Of a DNA stretch of 64,000 bases, positions 55,082 to 63,972 are shown in pieces. The translations under genes were made by a program, and so were the position numbers. The number at the start of each line of letters is the position of its first letter. Position 1 is the first letter of the stretch. The DNA comes from Azolla caroliniana (Eukaryota > Polypodiophyta), in contig JBHGNT010000016.1 of the NCBI GenBank assembly GCA_043228905.1, positions 11,346,001 through 11,410,000 on the forward strand, read 5' to 3'. A model generated the notes under the pieces. It did not search any database. It was given only the letters and a program-made list of their open reading frames with translations, and was not told where the DNA came from.

Positions 55082-55096
55082 TTTGGTGGGGGTGGA
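55082..55096 (+). other. Element F polypurine tract
   Basis: GGTGGGGGTGGA directly before the 3' LTR, likely plus-strand primer. The preceding CTTGGCACATACCGG...GTGCGGTTTGGTG is shared with D (21549-21582) and A (47195-47228), so the 3' end of the interior is conserved across the clan even where pol is gone. Confidence 0.85.
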
Positions 55097-55619
55097 TGTC
55101 GTGAAGATTTTCGTCCATAGGCGGAAACCGGGGTGGAAGGGGCAAGTCGGTGGTGTGCAACATGTGCACATGTATACTAGGATATGGTGTATAGAAAGAG
55201 AGGGGAAAATTTTGTCCCGCATTGTAAGGTCCCTCCCTCCTTGGGCTATAAAAGGAAGGGAGGGGTCACTTATGAAGGGGTTGCCTATTTTGTGCGAGTA
55301 AGGTATACCACTTAGTCGAGGGTTCTACTTCTTCCCATTTCGGTTAGGGTTTTCTTCTTGGGTTTCCCTTTAGGGTTTTCGGATAGTCATTTTGGTGCGG
55401 CCATGGCGGCCACCACTGTTGTAACCATTCGTTGTTTTAACATAACTTGTTGAACATCTTGCCTCCGCCGATCTCTCCTTCGATGTCGTGGTCTTATTCT
55501 TTCCTCTTCTCCTCTTGAGCTAAGCCTCCATATCATGTCCTATTCTTTCTCCTCCACTGCCTACTCCAAGACCCCCGCGGTCCCGCCCCTTCTACACGCA
55601 CGCGCATAACAACGCGACA
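55097..55619 (+). repeat. Element F 3' LTR
   Basis: 523 bp; nine differences from the 5' copy, clustered in the last 60 bp. The hairpin here is GACCCCCGCGGTC at 55570-55582. Confidence 0.95.
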
Positions 55620-55623
55620 CCGT

Positions 55624-55910
55624 ACACATCGACACATTTTAGAGACCATCCCGATATTTGCCATTCGAACCATTGCTTCCACGCGACTTAGCTCACATGC
55701 ATTGCGATGTGAGACAGGGTCGGCTATGCACATTTTTCCCTAAACAAGTTCGTGAGTCTTAATATCACACTTTGATACAGTGCTCTGCCTTTGATCATAT
55801 TCGACCATGCTTTCCACATCTCTTCGATCGAGCCCAATCCTTGCACGAATTTCTCTCACAACCACGATGTGCACTCTCGATTGAAACATTCATTGGTAAA
55901 GTTCTTTAAC
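55624..55910 (+). pseudogene. LINE ORF2 C-terminal domain, right of F
   Basis: With F and one CCGT removed, the RT frame continues through IPIFAIRTIASTRLSSHALR and CETGSAM. After a shift it continues as YHTLIQCSAFDHIRPCFPHL, FDRAQSLHEFL and IETFIGKVL-stop. This is the usual C-terminal H/C region of plant LINEs. It confirms that 51008 and 55624 were adjacent. Confidence 0.85.
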
Positions 55911-56000
55911 ATCGAAGGTCGCTAGTCACCTTCACACGTATCAGGTGAAATGTAATATTTTTGGTCTCATAGGTCATATTTGACCTTCGAAGATGATAAT

Positions 56001-56003
<3 letters not shown>

Positions 56004-56036
<33 letters not shown>

Positions 56037-56042
56037 TCTCTC

Positions 56043-56075
<33 letters not shown>

Positions 56076-56480
56076 TGCAACACAACCACATTAGTGCGTC
56101 AATTCGGCTACTACAATTTCACTTCTTGTGTTCATTCACTCTCTCTCAGAAATTCTCATCAAGAAGGAACTAGCACTAGCAAAGAACATTTCGTCGTTGT
56201 CGTCGCCCACTAAAACGTTGCACACCACCACATGACCACCACCTACACGTCAATCCACCGTGTCGTTGAGTCTAGGTCCGGTGCATCTTAGACAACAAAG
56301 AACGACCTGACAATAAACCTAAATGATTGATTCCTTACAAGCACAAGTCACCCGACCTGTCCTCCCCGGTCAAAGACCTCAGTCGTCCCGTTCGACCGAC
56401 CCGCATGCGTAGAAATCCCATCATCTCCTCCATAACCACTAGCGGATACAGGCCCGGTGGTTGTTTGCACACGTTGTCAT
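56004..56480 (+). repeat. Element A 3' LTR, right part, with CT microsatellite
   Basis: CT/TC repeats at 56004-56074, then CCACATTAGTGCGTCAATTCGGC...ACCACTAGCGGATACAGG, matching A's 5' LTR at 14699-15028. A 40-50-bp segment near 56265 (GTGTCGTTGAGTCTAGGTCCGG) is absent from the 5' copy. The end of the LTR is uncertain near 56480. Confidence 0.7.
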
Positions 56481-57224
56481 AGTGTATTTCGTACACTACA
56501 TGAAAAACTTATAAAGTACCCGATTCAATAAAAATGAAAAAATAGAAGAGAATATTAAAATGTGTATTACATGGATAGGGCAAGGTTCAAACCTTGTACC
56601 TGCATGTTAATAGTTTGTAACTTTACCATTATATGAACACATCCTACGTGTTAAAAGAGTAGATATCCCATGTACAAAGTTTATTTCACATAAAAAATAG
56701 GAAAAACTATTTTTACACGTAGAGTGCATCAAACTTTAGTTAGAAGAAAATGCATGATCGAAAAAGCTATTCATGCACAACTCACGTGCATGAACACTTT
56801 TATTAGAAGAAAAAACATAATAGATAAAGTGATTCATGTACATCTAATGTCCATGAACACTTTAGAAAAAGCATGATGCTTACCATGTGGTAGACTATAG
56901 TCTCTCCCATCACTATATAAGGGTGGAGCGAAAATTGTAATAGGTTGTTGATTTTTTTGTTATAAGGGTTTATTAATATATTATACTCATAGGATTCACG
57001 AGCTTTCTATCAATTTCTCTCTTTCAATCTAAATTCATATTCGTTTCTAAGCATTGATTAATACGCTATACTCGTGGGATTCACGAGTTTCCTAACTCTC
57101 TTTAACTCTCTTTCTTACAACCTATTCATAACTAGAATTGTCTCAAATTCTTCGTCCTCCTAGTCCAAAACCCCAGCGGTTCCCACCTGACTCATGCAAC
57201 GATCCGGCGCTGAAAGGCACAACA
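56481..57224 (+). repeat. Element G 5' LTR, boundaries partly uncertain
   Basis: AT-rich sequence ending ...GGCACAACA at 57224, immediately before a tRNA-Trp-type primer site. TATA box CTATATAAGG near 56913; hairpin AACCCCAGCGGTT at 57169-57181. Two copies of a CTCATAGGATTCACGAGCTT-like block (56987 and 57070). The left end may be TGTCATAG near 56477 but cannot be separated from A's LTR end. Confidence 0.6.
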
Positions 57225-57228
57225 CATT

Positions 57229-57246
57229 TGGTGAACCCAACGTGAA
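57229..57246 (+). other. Element G primer binding site (tRNA-Trp type)
   Basis: TGGTGAACCCAACGTGAA, one change from the site in D and F. Confidence 0.8.
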
Positions 57247-57309
57247 GATGGGTGGCAAGGAGATAGAGAATCAACAAGAGGCTAACAATAGGATGACGAT
57301 GTTGAACAG

Positions 57310-58655
57310 ATGCTCCAAGAACAACGTGCGATGTCAAAGATTGTGGCGGCAGTAGAGCGATTCGTGCAACGGAACAGACAATTCAACAGAAAGGATGTGT
57401 CACTCTATCCACGTGATTACAAAGCGGAGATGATGCAATGTGGGATACCGAAAGGATTGCAAGTGATATCCTTCAATCGAGTGCCTAAGGATGGGCTTCA
57501 AGGGAGTATGCACGAGATATGACAACAAAATCCAACGTGGCCGGTGTTTGAAGAACTGTTGAAGACTACGTTTGCTATTGACGACTCCTCCAAGGGAACG
57601 TGGAGAGTATTCGAAGATTGGGTGGAAACACCATACAAGGGGTTGAAGGTCCTCGATGTGTTTTCAGCATTCGAAAGTCGATTCAAGAGGCTGTCCGCGA
57701 GAGATCAAGCTATCCTCGCACCAGAAAAAGTGATCATGTTCTTACAAACCGTAGATGGCTGGAATCGAAAAGATCTTGGAGTGCTTCTAGAGGATACGAC
57801 TACGGAGAGTGGCATCACCAATACATGGGAAAAGGTGCAGGACATCGTCGCGGGATACACAAAGAGGGGGCAATGGCTCGGTAATGAAGAAAAGAGGGTT
57901 TCGTAACCAATTCCGATACCAGGAGCCGGATTGGAAGACCATCAAACATGGGCTCGGGAGACTATGACTGAGAAGGGAATCGATGCAACCACAGTGGAGC
58001 AGTTGCTAACGGAGATGGAGAATCTCAAAATCGTGATGGTGAAGAAGTCAGAAGACCATCACACAAGTTCCAAGTACGTGGACCGTCGATGCATATGGTG
58101 TGATAGTACCAAACATGATCGGAAAGATTGCGATAAGCACAAGGAGGCTCTATGACAAAAATCGAATCCATTCGATGGATTCTCGGAAGCCACTCCAACC
58201 GAACTTCCGAAAAGGCGGCATGAAGAAGGTCCTAGACGAGGAGATAGCGGTCAAAAGTAATTATGCGACAACCGTAGTAATATGTGTAGGTGAGACAACT
58301 AGAGAGAAGTCAACATTCTAGCCGGAGATGCTAGATATCTCAGAGAAAACCGACTCCGATGAAATCCAGAGTACCGCAGAAGGTATCTGAGAATCTACGA
58401 GATGGGAGTGCCCTGTAGATAAAAATAGTGTATATGCCTTATGTCAACTACATGAGGTGTATGTTGATGAGAAACTAAGGCGCACGGATGATGCAAGCGA
58501 ACCATCGAAGACGCCAGAGAGCTGGAATTCGGATGGGAAAGGAAAAGGGAAATTGACTCCGACATTCAAACTCACCTCGGACATCAAACAAGAGACGGAC
58601 CTAAAGAAGGCATTCGAAGAGAGAATCCTTGATAGTCGGGTGGAATTTTCTCTCC
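57310..58655 (+). pseudogene. gag: Element G gag relic of the D type
   Basis: One frame with TGA at 57520 and TAA at 57904 carries a D-like capsid (FNRKDVSLYPRDYKAEM, VLDVFSAFESRFKRLSARDQAIL) and a CCHC knuckle, CIWCDSTKHDRKDC, near 58088-58130. After a shift near 58150 it matches D's FRKGGMKKVLDEE region, and 58457-58655 matches D's DLRKVLEERILDSKVELSLRE block. Homology stops abruptly at about 58655, where copia integrase begins. No protease or pol of this clan follows. Confidence 0.8.
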
Positions 58656-59176
58656 GGGATGGTCGATTGTGGAAGCAGCACGGGCAATGCTGGAGGAGAA
58701 GAGCTTGCCCAAGTTCTACTGGGCCGAGGCGGTAAGGACCGCGGTATACATCCAGAACCGGATTGGATACAAAGTGTCGGCGCACGAGCTATATTTCAGA
58801 ACAAATCCGAACTTGCGACACTTGAGGGTGTTCGGTAGCATTGCGTATGTGCATGTACCGAAGGAGAAAAGGAGGAAGCTGGACGCAAAGGCCGAGAAGT
58901 ACATCTTGGTCGGTTACTCGGACGAGCAGAAGGGTTATAAGTGTTAAAACCCTCGCACCAAACAAGCGCGTGTCAACCGCGACGTTGTGTTTGACGAGTC
59001 CGCGTCCTGGTACCTGCCCCCGACTCCGAACCCTGCCACCAATCCGAGCTCTGATGATGAGGTCAGCGAGGCCGAGATGCCTCCGGATGAGCCCGAAATC
59101 GAGACCCACGAAGAGAGTCTGATTTCACTCCGGTTAAGTGGACCGATTGGACGACTGAGTTGATACGACCAGTCCG
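58656..59176 (+). pseudogene. pol: Element H integrase C-terminal part
   Basis: Frame from VEAARAMLEEKSLPKFYWAE through LRHLRVFGSIAYVHVPKEKR and ILVGYSDEQKGYKC, stop at 58945, then RDVVFDESASWYLP in the same frame. The zinc domain and most of the catalytic core are missing on the left. Confidence 0.85.
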
Positions 59177-60350
59177 ATGAAGAGCCGAAGAGTAGTGGAG
59201 ACTCGGTCGTGCATTCCCCGCGCAGGAAGCCGAGGAGACGGCTTACGCGCAAAGAGAAAGGGAAGAAGAAGGTGTCGAATTCCGGCACGGATAGGAACGA
59301 GTCAGACCGACTCCGAGGGAACCGGTGACGAGTCTTTAAAGGTGAAGACCGCGTCGACCGAGAAGGCCTCAACATCGGCTAATATGAGATTACGCCGATC
59401 TACCCGCCAGAAGAACCCTGTTTTGCGGTTCGGATACAACGAGTACATGGCGCATCATTATGCATACATGACCCATGTAGCGGAAGTGCGTGAGCCGGAG
59501 AGCTACGCAGAAGCGGCTAAAGATGCGAATTCGCGTGCCGCAATGGAGGAAGAGATGCACGCATTGGCGGAGAATGAGACCTGGGACCTTGTTGACGCAC
59601 CGAAAGGGGTAAAACCGATCGGGTGTAGGTGGGTGTACAAGGTCAAGTACAACACCGATGGCTCGGTCAACCAGTACAAGGCTCGGCTAGTGGCAAAGGG
59701 CTACGCACAGAAACACGGCATCGACTACGATGAGACGTTTGCGCCGGTCGCGAAAATGACGACCGTCCGTGTTTTGCTCGCAGTAGCTGTGGCCAAGGGG
59801 TGGCACTTACATCAAATGGATGTAAAGAATGCGTTCCTACAAGGTGACCTTGAGGAACAGGTGTACATGGTACAGCCCCCCGGATTTCACTCCGGAACGA
59901 ACTCCTCGGCAGTATGCCGACTGAAGAAGTCCCTTTACGGACTGAAGCAAGCCCCGCGTGCCTGGAACGCGAAGATCACGCAACAACTGCGTCGGATGGG
60001 CTTCGTCACGTCAAAATCAGACTCTTCCCTGTTCATCCGAAAAGGTCGACTCGGACCGGTTAGTATTTTACTGTATGTTGATGACTTGGTCATCACCGGC
60101 GCCGACCTAGGTGAAATCGACCGCGTGAAGCTCCAGCTTGCGGCATCGTTCGACATGAAGGATCTGGGGGACCTTCATTACTTCCTCGGGATCGAAGTGA
60201 TCCGTACCCCCGAAGGCATATTGATCAGCCAACGTCATTACGTGTTGAGTATGCTCTTCAAATTCGGGATGGCCAACTGTAAGTCCGTCTCGACTCCTCT
60301 GGACAGAACCGTCAAGCTTCGTCCCGATACGGGAAAGGTATGCGACCCGA
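59177..60350 (+). pseudogene. pol: Element H reverse transcriptase
   Basis: A charged linker, then EPESYAEAAKD, CRWVYKVKYNTDGSV, FAPVAKMTTVRVLLA, QMDVKNAFLQGDLEE and YVDD (60074-60085, LLYVDDLVITG). Open without stops to about 60350, where a 1-nt shift moves homology to the next frame. Catalytic residues present. Confidence 0.9.
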
Positions 60351-61553
60351 CGAAGCCTCATATACTTGACCATCACCCGACCCAACCTCAGTTATCCGGT
60401 CGGGGTGATCAATCAGTTCATGGCGCGACCTACCGAGGAGCAGCTTCAGTGTGCGCAACGCGTACTTCGGTACGTAAGCGGCACTAAGGACCGCGGACTG
60501 CTATATCGGACCGGCGCAGCCGTGCAGTTAGTCGGCTACACCGATGCTGATTGGGCTGGCAACGCCACCGATCGCCGATCCACGTCTAGATACGCGTTCT
60601 CCCTCAGGAGTGCCGCGATCGCGTGGAGCAGTAAGAAGCAGCCGACAGTTGCACTGTCGAGCACCGAAGCAGAGTACCGAGGAGCGGTTGTCGCGACATG
60701 CGAAGCCATATGGTTGAAGCGGCTACTTAAGGACCTACAAGAGGAGGTGTCTGATCCAACGACGATCTACTGCGACAACCTCAACAGCATCCAACTCGCG
60801 AAGAACCCCGTCTTCCACGCACGAACCAAGCACATTGAGGTGCACTACCATTTCGTCCGTGAGCGTGTCCTTTCCGGTGAAGTCGAACTTCAGTACGTTC
60901 CGACGGATCGGCAGACTGCCGACATCTTCACAAAGCCTCTTGGTCTGGACAAGTTGCGGCAATTCTCAGGTGCGCTCGGGTTGCGTCACCTCGACGTGCC
61001 GAACTTGAGGGGGAGAACAGTCCCGAACGACCAAGCAAGGCAGCAAGAAAGGAGCGGTGACCATGACACCGAGTCGGTTGACTCGTTTGTTGACTCGGTT
61101 GAAGACGGATCGGCTGAAGAAGCCGAGGGCGGACCCGCGGAAAAGTTCGGAAGAGGACAGAAGGGGAGCAACCGAAGGAGAGAGCCGAAGCCAACCATGC
61201 ATGGGGAAGATGACGCCATCGAGGGCGAGAAGACCGAAGACGAGTTGGAGACAGCCAACTCGGACGAGAGCGAAAACCGATCGGAGGTAGCCGAGTCGGT
61301 TCGGATGTTTGATTCAGACACGCTGAATCAACCGAGGCCCAAGCGGAAGAAAAGGCAGCAGGAGAAGCGTCGACACCGCAACAACCGAAGAGCTGATAAG
61401 GGCCGCATGAGCATACAAACCGACCGGAAGGGTCGATGCGCGCCGAGTCAAACAGGTCGAGGAGCGCGAGCGAGGCGTGAAGCCGGGAGGAACCGGAGCC
61501 GTGACCCCGAAGATCCCGAAGAGCCTCAAGTTGAGCTTGAGGGGGAGTGTTGA
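60351..61553 (+). CDS. pol: Element H RNase H with long charged C-terminal extension
   Basis: From TRPNLSYPVGVINQFMARP: RNase H motifs YTDADWAGNATDRRST, SSTEAEYRG, YCDNLNSIQLAKNP and TKHIEVHYHFVRERV, ending DIFTKPLGLDKLRQF ... LRHLDVPNLRG near 61010. The frame continues for about 175 codons of very polar Asp/Glu/Arg-rich sequence (ESVDSFVDSVEDGSAEEAEG, PRPKRKKRQQEKRRHRNNRR) to the LTR edge. Most copia pol proteins stop just after NLRG, so the extension is unusual. A shorter relative of it follows the RNase H relic at 62875-63240. Confidence 0.85.
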   Translation, partial: RSLIYLTITRPNLSYPVGVINQFMARPTEEQLQCAQRVLRYVSGTKDRGLLYRTGAAVQLVGYTDADWAGNATDRRSTSRYAFSLRSAAIAWSSKKQPTVALSSTEAEYRGAVVATCEAIWLKRLLKDLQEEVSDPTTIYCDNLNSIQLAKNPVFHARTKHIEVHYHFVRERVLSGEVELQYVPTDRQTADIFTKPLGLDKLRQFSGALGLRHLDVPNLRGRTVPNDQARQQERSGDHDTESVDSFVDSVEDGSAEEAEGGPAEKFGRGQKGSNRRREPKPTMHGEDDAIEGEKTEDELETANSDESENRSEVAESVRMFDSDTLNQPRPKRKKRQQEKRRHRNNRRADKGRMSIQTDRKGRCAPSQTGRGARARREAGRNRSRDPEDPEEPQVELEGEC

Positions 61554-62338
61554 GAGACAAGCTCAACATCGGCCGGATCGGCTGAAGAAGCCGAGGACCG
61601 GATCGGTTGGGACCGATCGGTTAGGCCGAGTACATAAACCGGGAGGTCGTTAGGAAAGATATTCCATGAGGAATATATTTGGGAGTTAGTGTAGGGGCTC
61701 TTGATGAGCATTGAAGTACTGTCAGTACTTTGGTCAGTCCTTCTAGGACTTGTATAAAAGTGCTCACTGAGCACGTCTTATGTACAAACTGAGTATTATT
61801 ATTGAATACAGAGTTCTCTGTGTTTCTCTCTCTGTCTCTCCCGCGTATATCGTGTAAGCCCAAGCTCTCCATTGAACCTGAGTTTACTTCCTCTGTTCTG
61901 TCTTCATACCTGCTTCCGCACGCTATTTTCTTCAGTTCACTTTCGCACTTCTCTCACTGTTTTTCCCTCCATGAGTTATCCCATATATATATGCAGCTAA
62001 TACAACTCTCTCTATATATATACTAATTTATCTCACATATATATATATGACTATGTGTATATTCGTTTGAACTTCTATTCAACCGACTACCATTTGACTG
62101 AATCCCATTTCGGCTTTTTAGTCAATTTTTGCCAAACGACTCTTGTTTCGGCTTTCCAACCGATTTCGGCAGTTGACTCCCATTTCGCCTTTTTCAGTCG
62201 ATTTTGGCCAACCGACTCCTACTTCGGCTTTCTGAACGATTTCCACCAGCCGACTCTCGTTTCGGCTTTTCAACCAATTCCGGCCAACCGACTCTCATTT
62301 TGGCTTTTCGACCGACTCCCCCCATAAGGGGGGACAAT
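61548..62338 (+). repeat. Element H 3' LTR
   Basis: Starts TGTTGAGAGACAAGCTCAAC. TATA box TATAAAAGTG near 61753, a CT-rich leader and AT microsatellites at 61983-62049. A minisatellite fills 62080-62335. The right end is not fixed because no 5' LTR is available for comparison. Confidence 0.65.
62080..62335 (+). repeat. Minisatellite, period about 36-40 bp, in H LTR
   Basis: Six to seven degenerate copies of CCAACCGACTCCCATTTCGGCTTTTTxACCGATTTTGG. It generates an open frame of Phe-rich repeats that is not a gene. Confidence 0.75.
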
Positions 62339-62838
62339 CTTACATAACACAATTGACTTACCACAAAGCCAAGTCATTTCTTAAAAAGTTGTATTTTTAT
62401 CATCATACTTTTTTCATATGTAAATTCTCATACATGAGAGCTTGAATGAGTGACATGGTTATCATGCATCACATGTAATGCATGAGCACCAAATGGCAAA
62501 CATGCATCGCATGCATTCATACATTACATGCATTCTATGTATGTCTTGCACCCTCACATGCACCATATGCATGGGGGCACCAATAAAAGAGGGAGGAAAG
62601 AAAAGGATCAATCAATCAATTGATCAAGCAAACTATGTACCGAATTAAAAAATAAATCTAGTTATCTTACTAGTGATATATCTTGTTTCTCAAAATTGAA
62701 ATCTCCATCACAATCTATCTCATAATTGGAATCTTTGTCTCTCAATCTCTCTGTATCTATCTTAAATACTTTCTCGCTAAAGCTAGTACAACCTTCGAAT
62801 CCTTCTGGTCCAGGACCCTGGTGGTCCCGCTTCATTTC
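62339..62838 (+). repeat. Relic LTR of the element A type
   Basis: Matches A's 3' LTR at 47510-47900 (CATACATGAGAGCTTGAATG, ATGCATGGGGGCACCAATAAAAG, TATATCTTGTTTCTC) and ends with the U5 hairpin version GACCCTGGTGGTC at 62814-62826. No primer site follows, so it is broken at its right end. Confidence 0.7.
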
Positions 62839-62874
62839 GTGAACACACGAGGATTTCCTCGACAGCGTGAGGGC

Positions 62875-63240
62875 ATTCTCAATGGTGAAGTTGAACTACA
62901 GTACGTTCCGACCAATCGGTAGGTGGCCGACATCTTCACCACCACTCTTGGACTCAACATGTTGCGACAATTCTTGGGCATGCTTGGGTTACAACAACTC
63001 GATGTGCCGAACTTGAGGGGCGGAGTTGAGGGGGAGACAGTTGAAAGAGCTGATAAAGCGGATGGGAGTAGCGCCACGGACAAGAGGGATCTAGCCGAAG
63101 CCAAGGGGAGAGTTGAAGTAGAAGATGAGTAGGAGACAACCGATTCAGATAAAGGTTATGATTTGGATGAGCCAAATTAGGACGACACCGAATGGGCGAG
63201 TAGGCAGTCGAAGCCAATATCAAAGTGGGAGAACTGATGG
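62875..63240 (+). pseudogene. Copia RNase H C-terminal relic
   Basis: GEVELQYVPTNR, stop, VADIFTTTLGLNMLRQF ... LDVPNLRG, closely similar to the end of element H pol, followed by a shorter charged extension (VERADKADGSSATDKRD). Truncated on both sides; no LTR adjoins it. Confidence 0.8.
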
Positions 63241-63249
63241 ATCGTGGGG

Positions 63250-63560
63250 CGTCAAAGTCGTAGAGGTAAGAAGTGTTGAATATGGAATCAACCACAACCG
63301 ATTCTCACTCACAAATAAAATGAAAGAACAGAAAATGAATACACAAAACAAGAAAACATAAGGTACAGAGACGCAAGTATTTAACGTGTAAAGCCTGAAA
63401 TGAGAAAAACCACAAGAACCCACAGACTCCAAACAGAATCACTATATATATGGAGAGGAATAAAAGGAGACTCAGAGGCAACAACCTCAAGCTCGTCTTT
63501 GTCTAATAGATGGCGGCGGCGTTACAACTGTCACTTTGCCTCTCTCTTACTCTCTTAGTT
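63250..63560 (-). repeat. Diverged copia-1-type LTR relic, minus orientation
   Basis: Reads like the reverse of the copia-1 LTR end: ATTTAACGTGTAAAGCCTGAAATGAG, CCACAAGAACCCACAGACTCC, GGCAACAACCTCAAGCTCG, GGCGGCGGCGTTACAAC. Compare the solo LTR at 4110-4290. Heavily diverged, so boundaries are approximate. Confidence 0.55.
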
Positions 63561-63569
63561 ACAGTGGCA

Positions 63570-63972
63570 ACAACCAACAGTAATTATATGTAAAGAATCA
63601 AGAGATGGATTTTGTGCAATGGAATAGATATGAATTGTGTGTGTGTATGAGAGAGTGAGAGAGACACGGAGTAAGACACAGAGAATACGCAAGGTAAAGT
63701 ATATTAACAAAGGAGAAAGACTGAACATTATACAAGGTGGGAGGAGGGTGCTTTATATAGTCACCCTCTCTCTTCATTAACTACAAGACTCATGGAGCAT
63801 GGGGAATGTGAAAGCTCATAAGTTATGTGTCATAGAATATGATGCTATGACTCATACTAAATGCTAGAATACAAAGTGGTGACATAATGGTGACTCTTGA
63901 CTGTTGGAGTGTCTATTCACTCTCAAGGTGAGTTCACACACTAGACCAAGTTGAGCTTGATTCTCAACACGC
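63570..63972 (-). repeat. Copia LTR at right edge, minus orientation
   Basis: On the minus strand the window edge reads CTTGAGCTTGAGGGGGCG (purine tract) and then TGTTGAGAATCAAGCTCAAC, the same LTR opening as element H, starting at about 63972. A TATA box (CTATATAAAGC) lies near 63760 on that strand. The body of this element would lie to the right, outside the window. The inner LTR end is approximate. Confidence 0.65.

Larger units (their letters stand above)
51009..55619 (+). mobile_element. Element F: pol-less LTR element of the tRNA-Trp clan
   Basis: 4611 bp with two 523-bp LTRs (51009-51531 and 55097-55619) differing at nine positions I can count. It is flanked by CCGT (51005-51008 and 55620-55623), a 4-bp duplication as in D. 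The primer site, LTR start, purine tract and N-terminal capsid match D, but there is no protease, RT, RNase H or integrase anywhere. Instead one frame of 1144 codons with a single TGA fills the interior. It is inserted into LINE ORF2. It must have been mobilised in trans. Confidence 0.93.
48149..56003 (+). mobile_element. LINE, 5'-truncated or decayed, split by F
   Basis: Non-LTR retrotransposon with endonuclease (48200-49100), reverse transcriptase (49114-51008) and, beyond element F, a C-terminal domain (55624-55910). Its sequence lies in a CT-rich stretch of A's 3' LTR, and LTR sequence resumes at about 56004. No ORF1 is visible and the 5' boundary is uncertain. The LINE proper is about 3.2 kb without F. 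Confidence 0.85.
58656..61547 (+). mobile_element. Element H: 5'-truncated copia fused to G
   Basis: Begins mid-integrase without LTR, primer site or gag, then runs through RT and RNase H to a polypurine tract (TTGAGGGGGAGTG) and a 3' LTR at 61548. The direct abutment to G's gag suggests a chimeric template switch, a deletion between two elements, or an end-joined partial insertion. Confidence 0.85.

Noticed and set aside
15076-56480. D and G inserted at the same position in the two LTRs of A
   Set aside because: Both lie after a CACGT-like sequence, but the TGTCAT after 56476 also aligns with A's own LTR, so G's left boundary is too uncertain.
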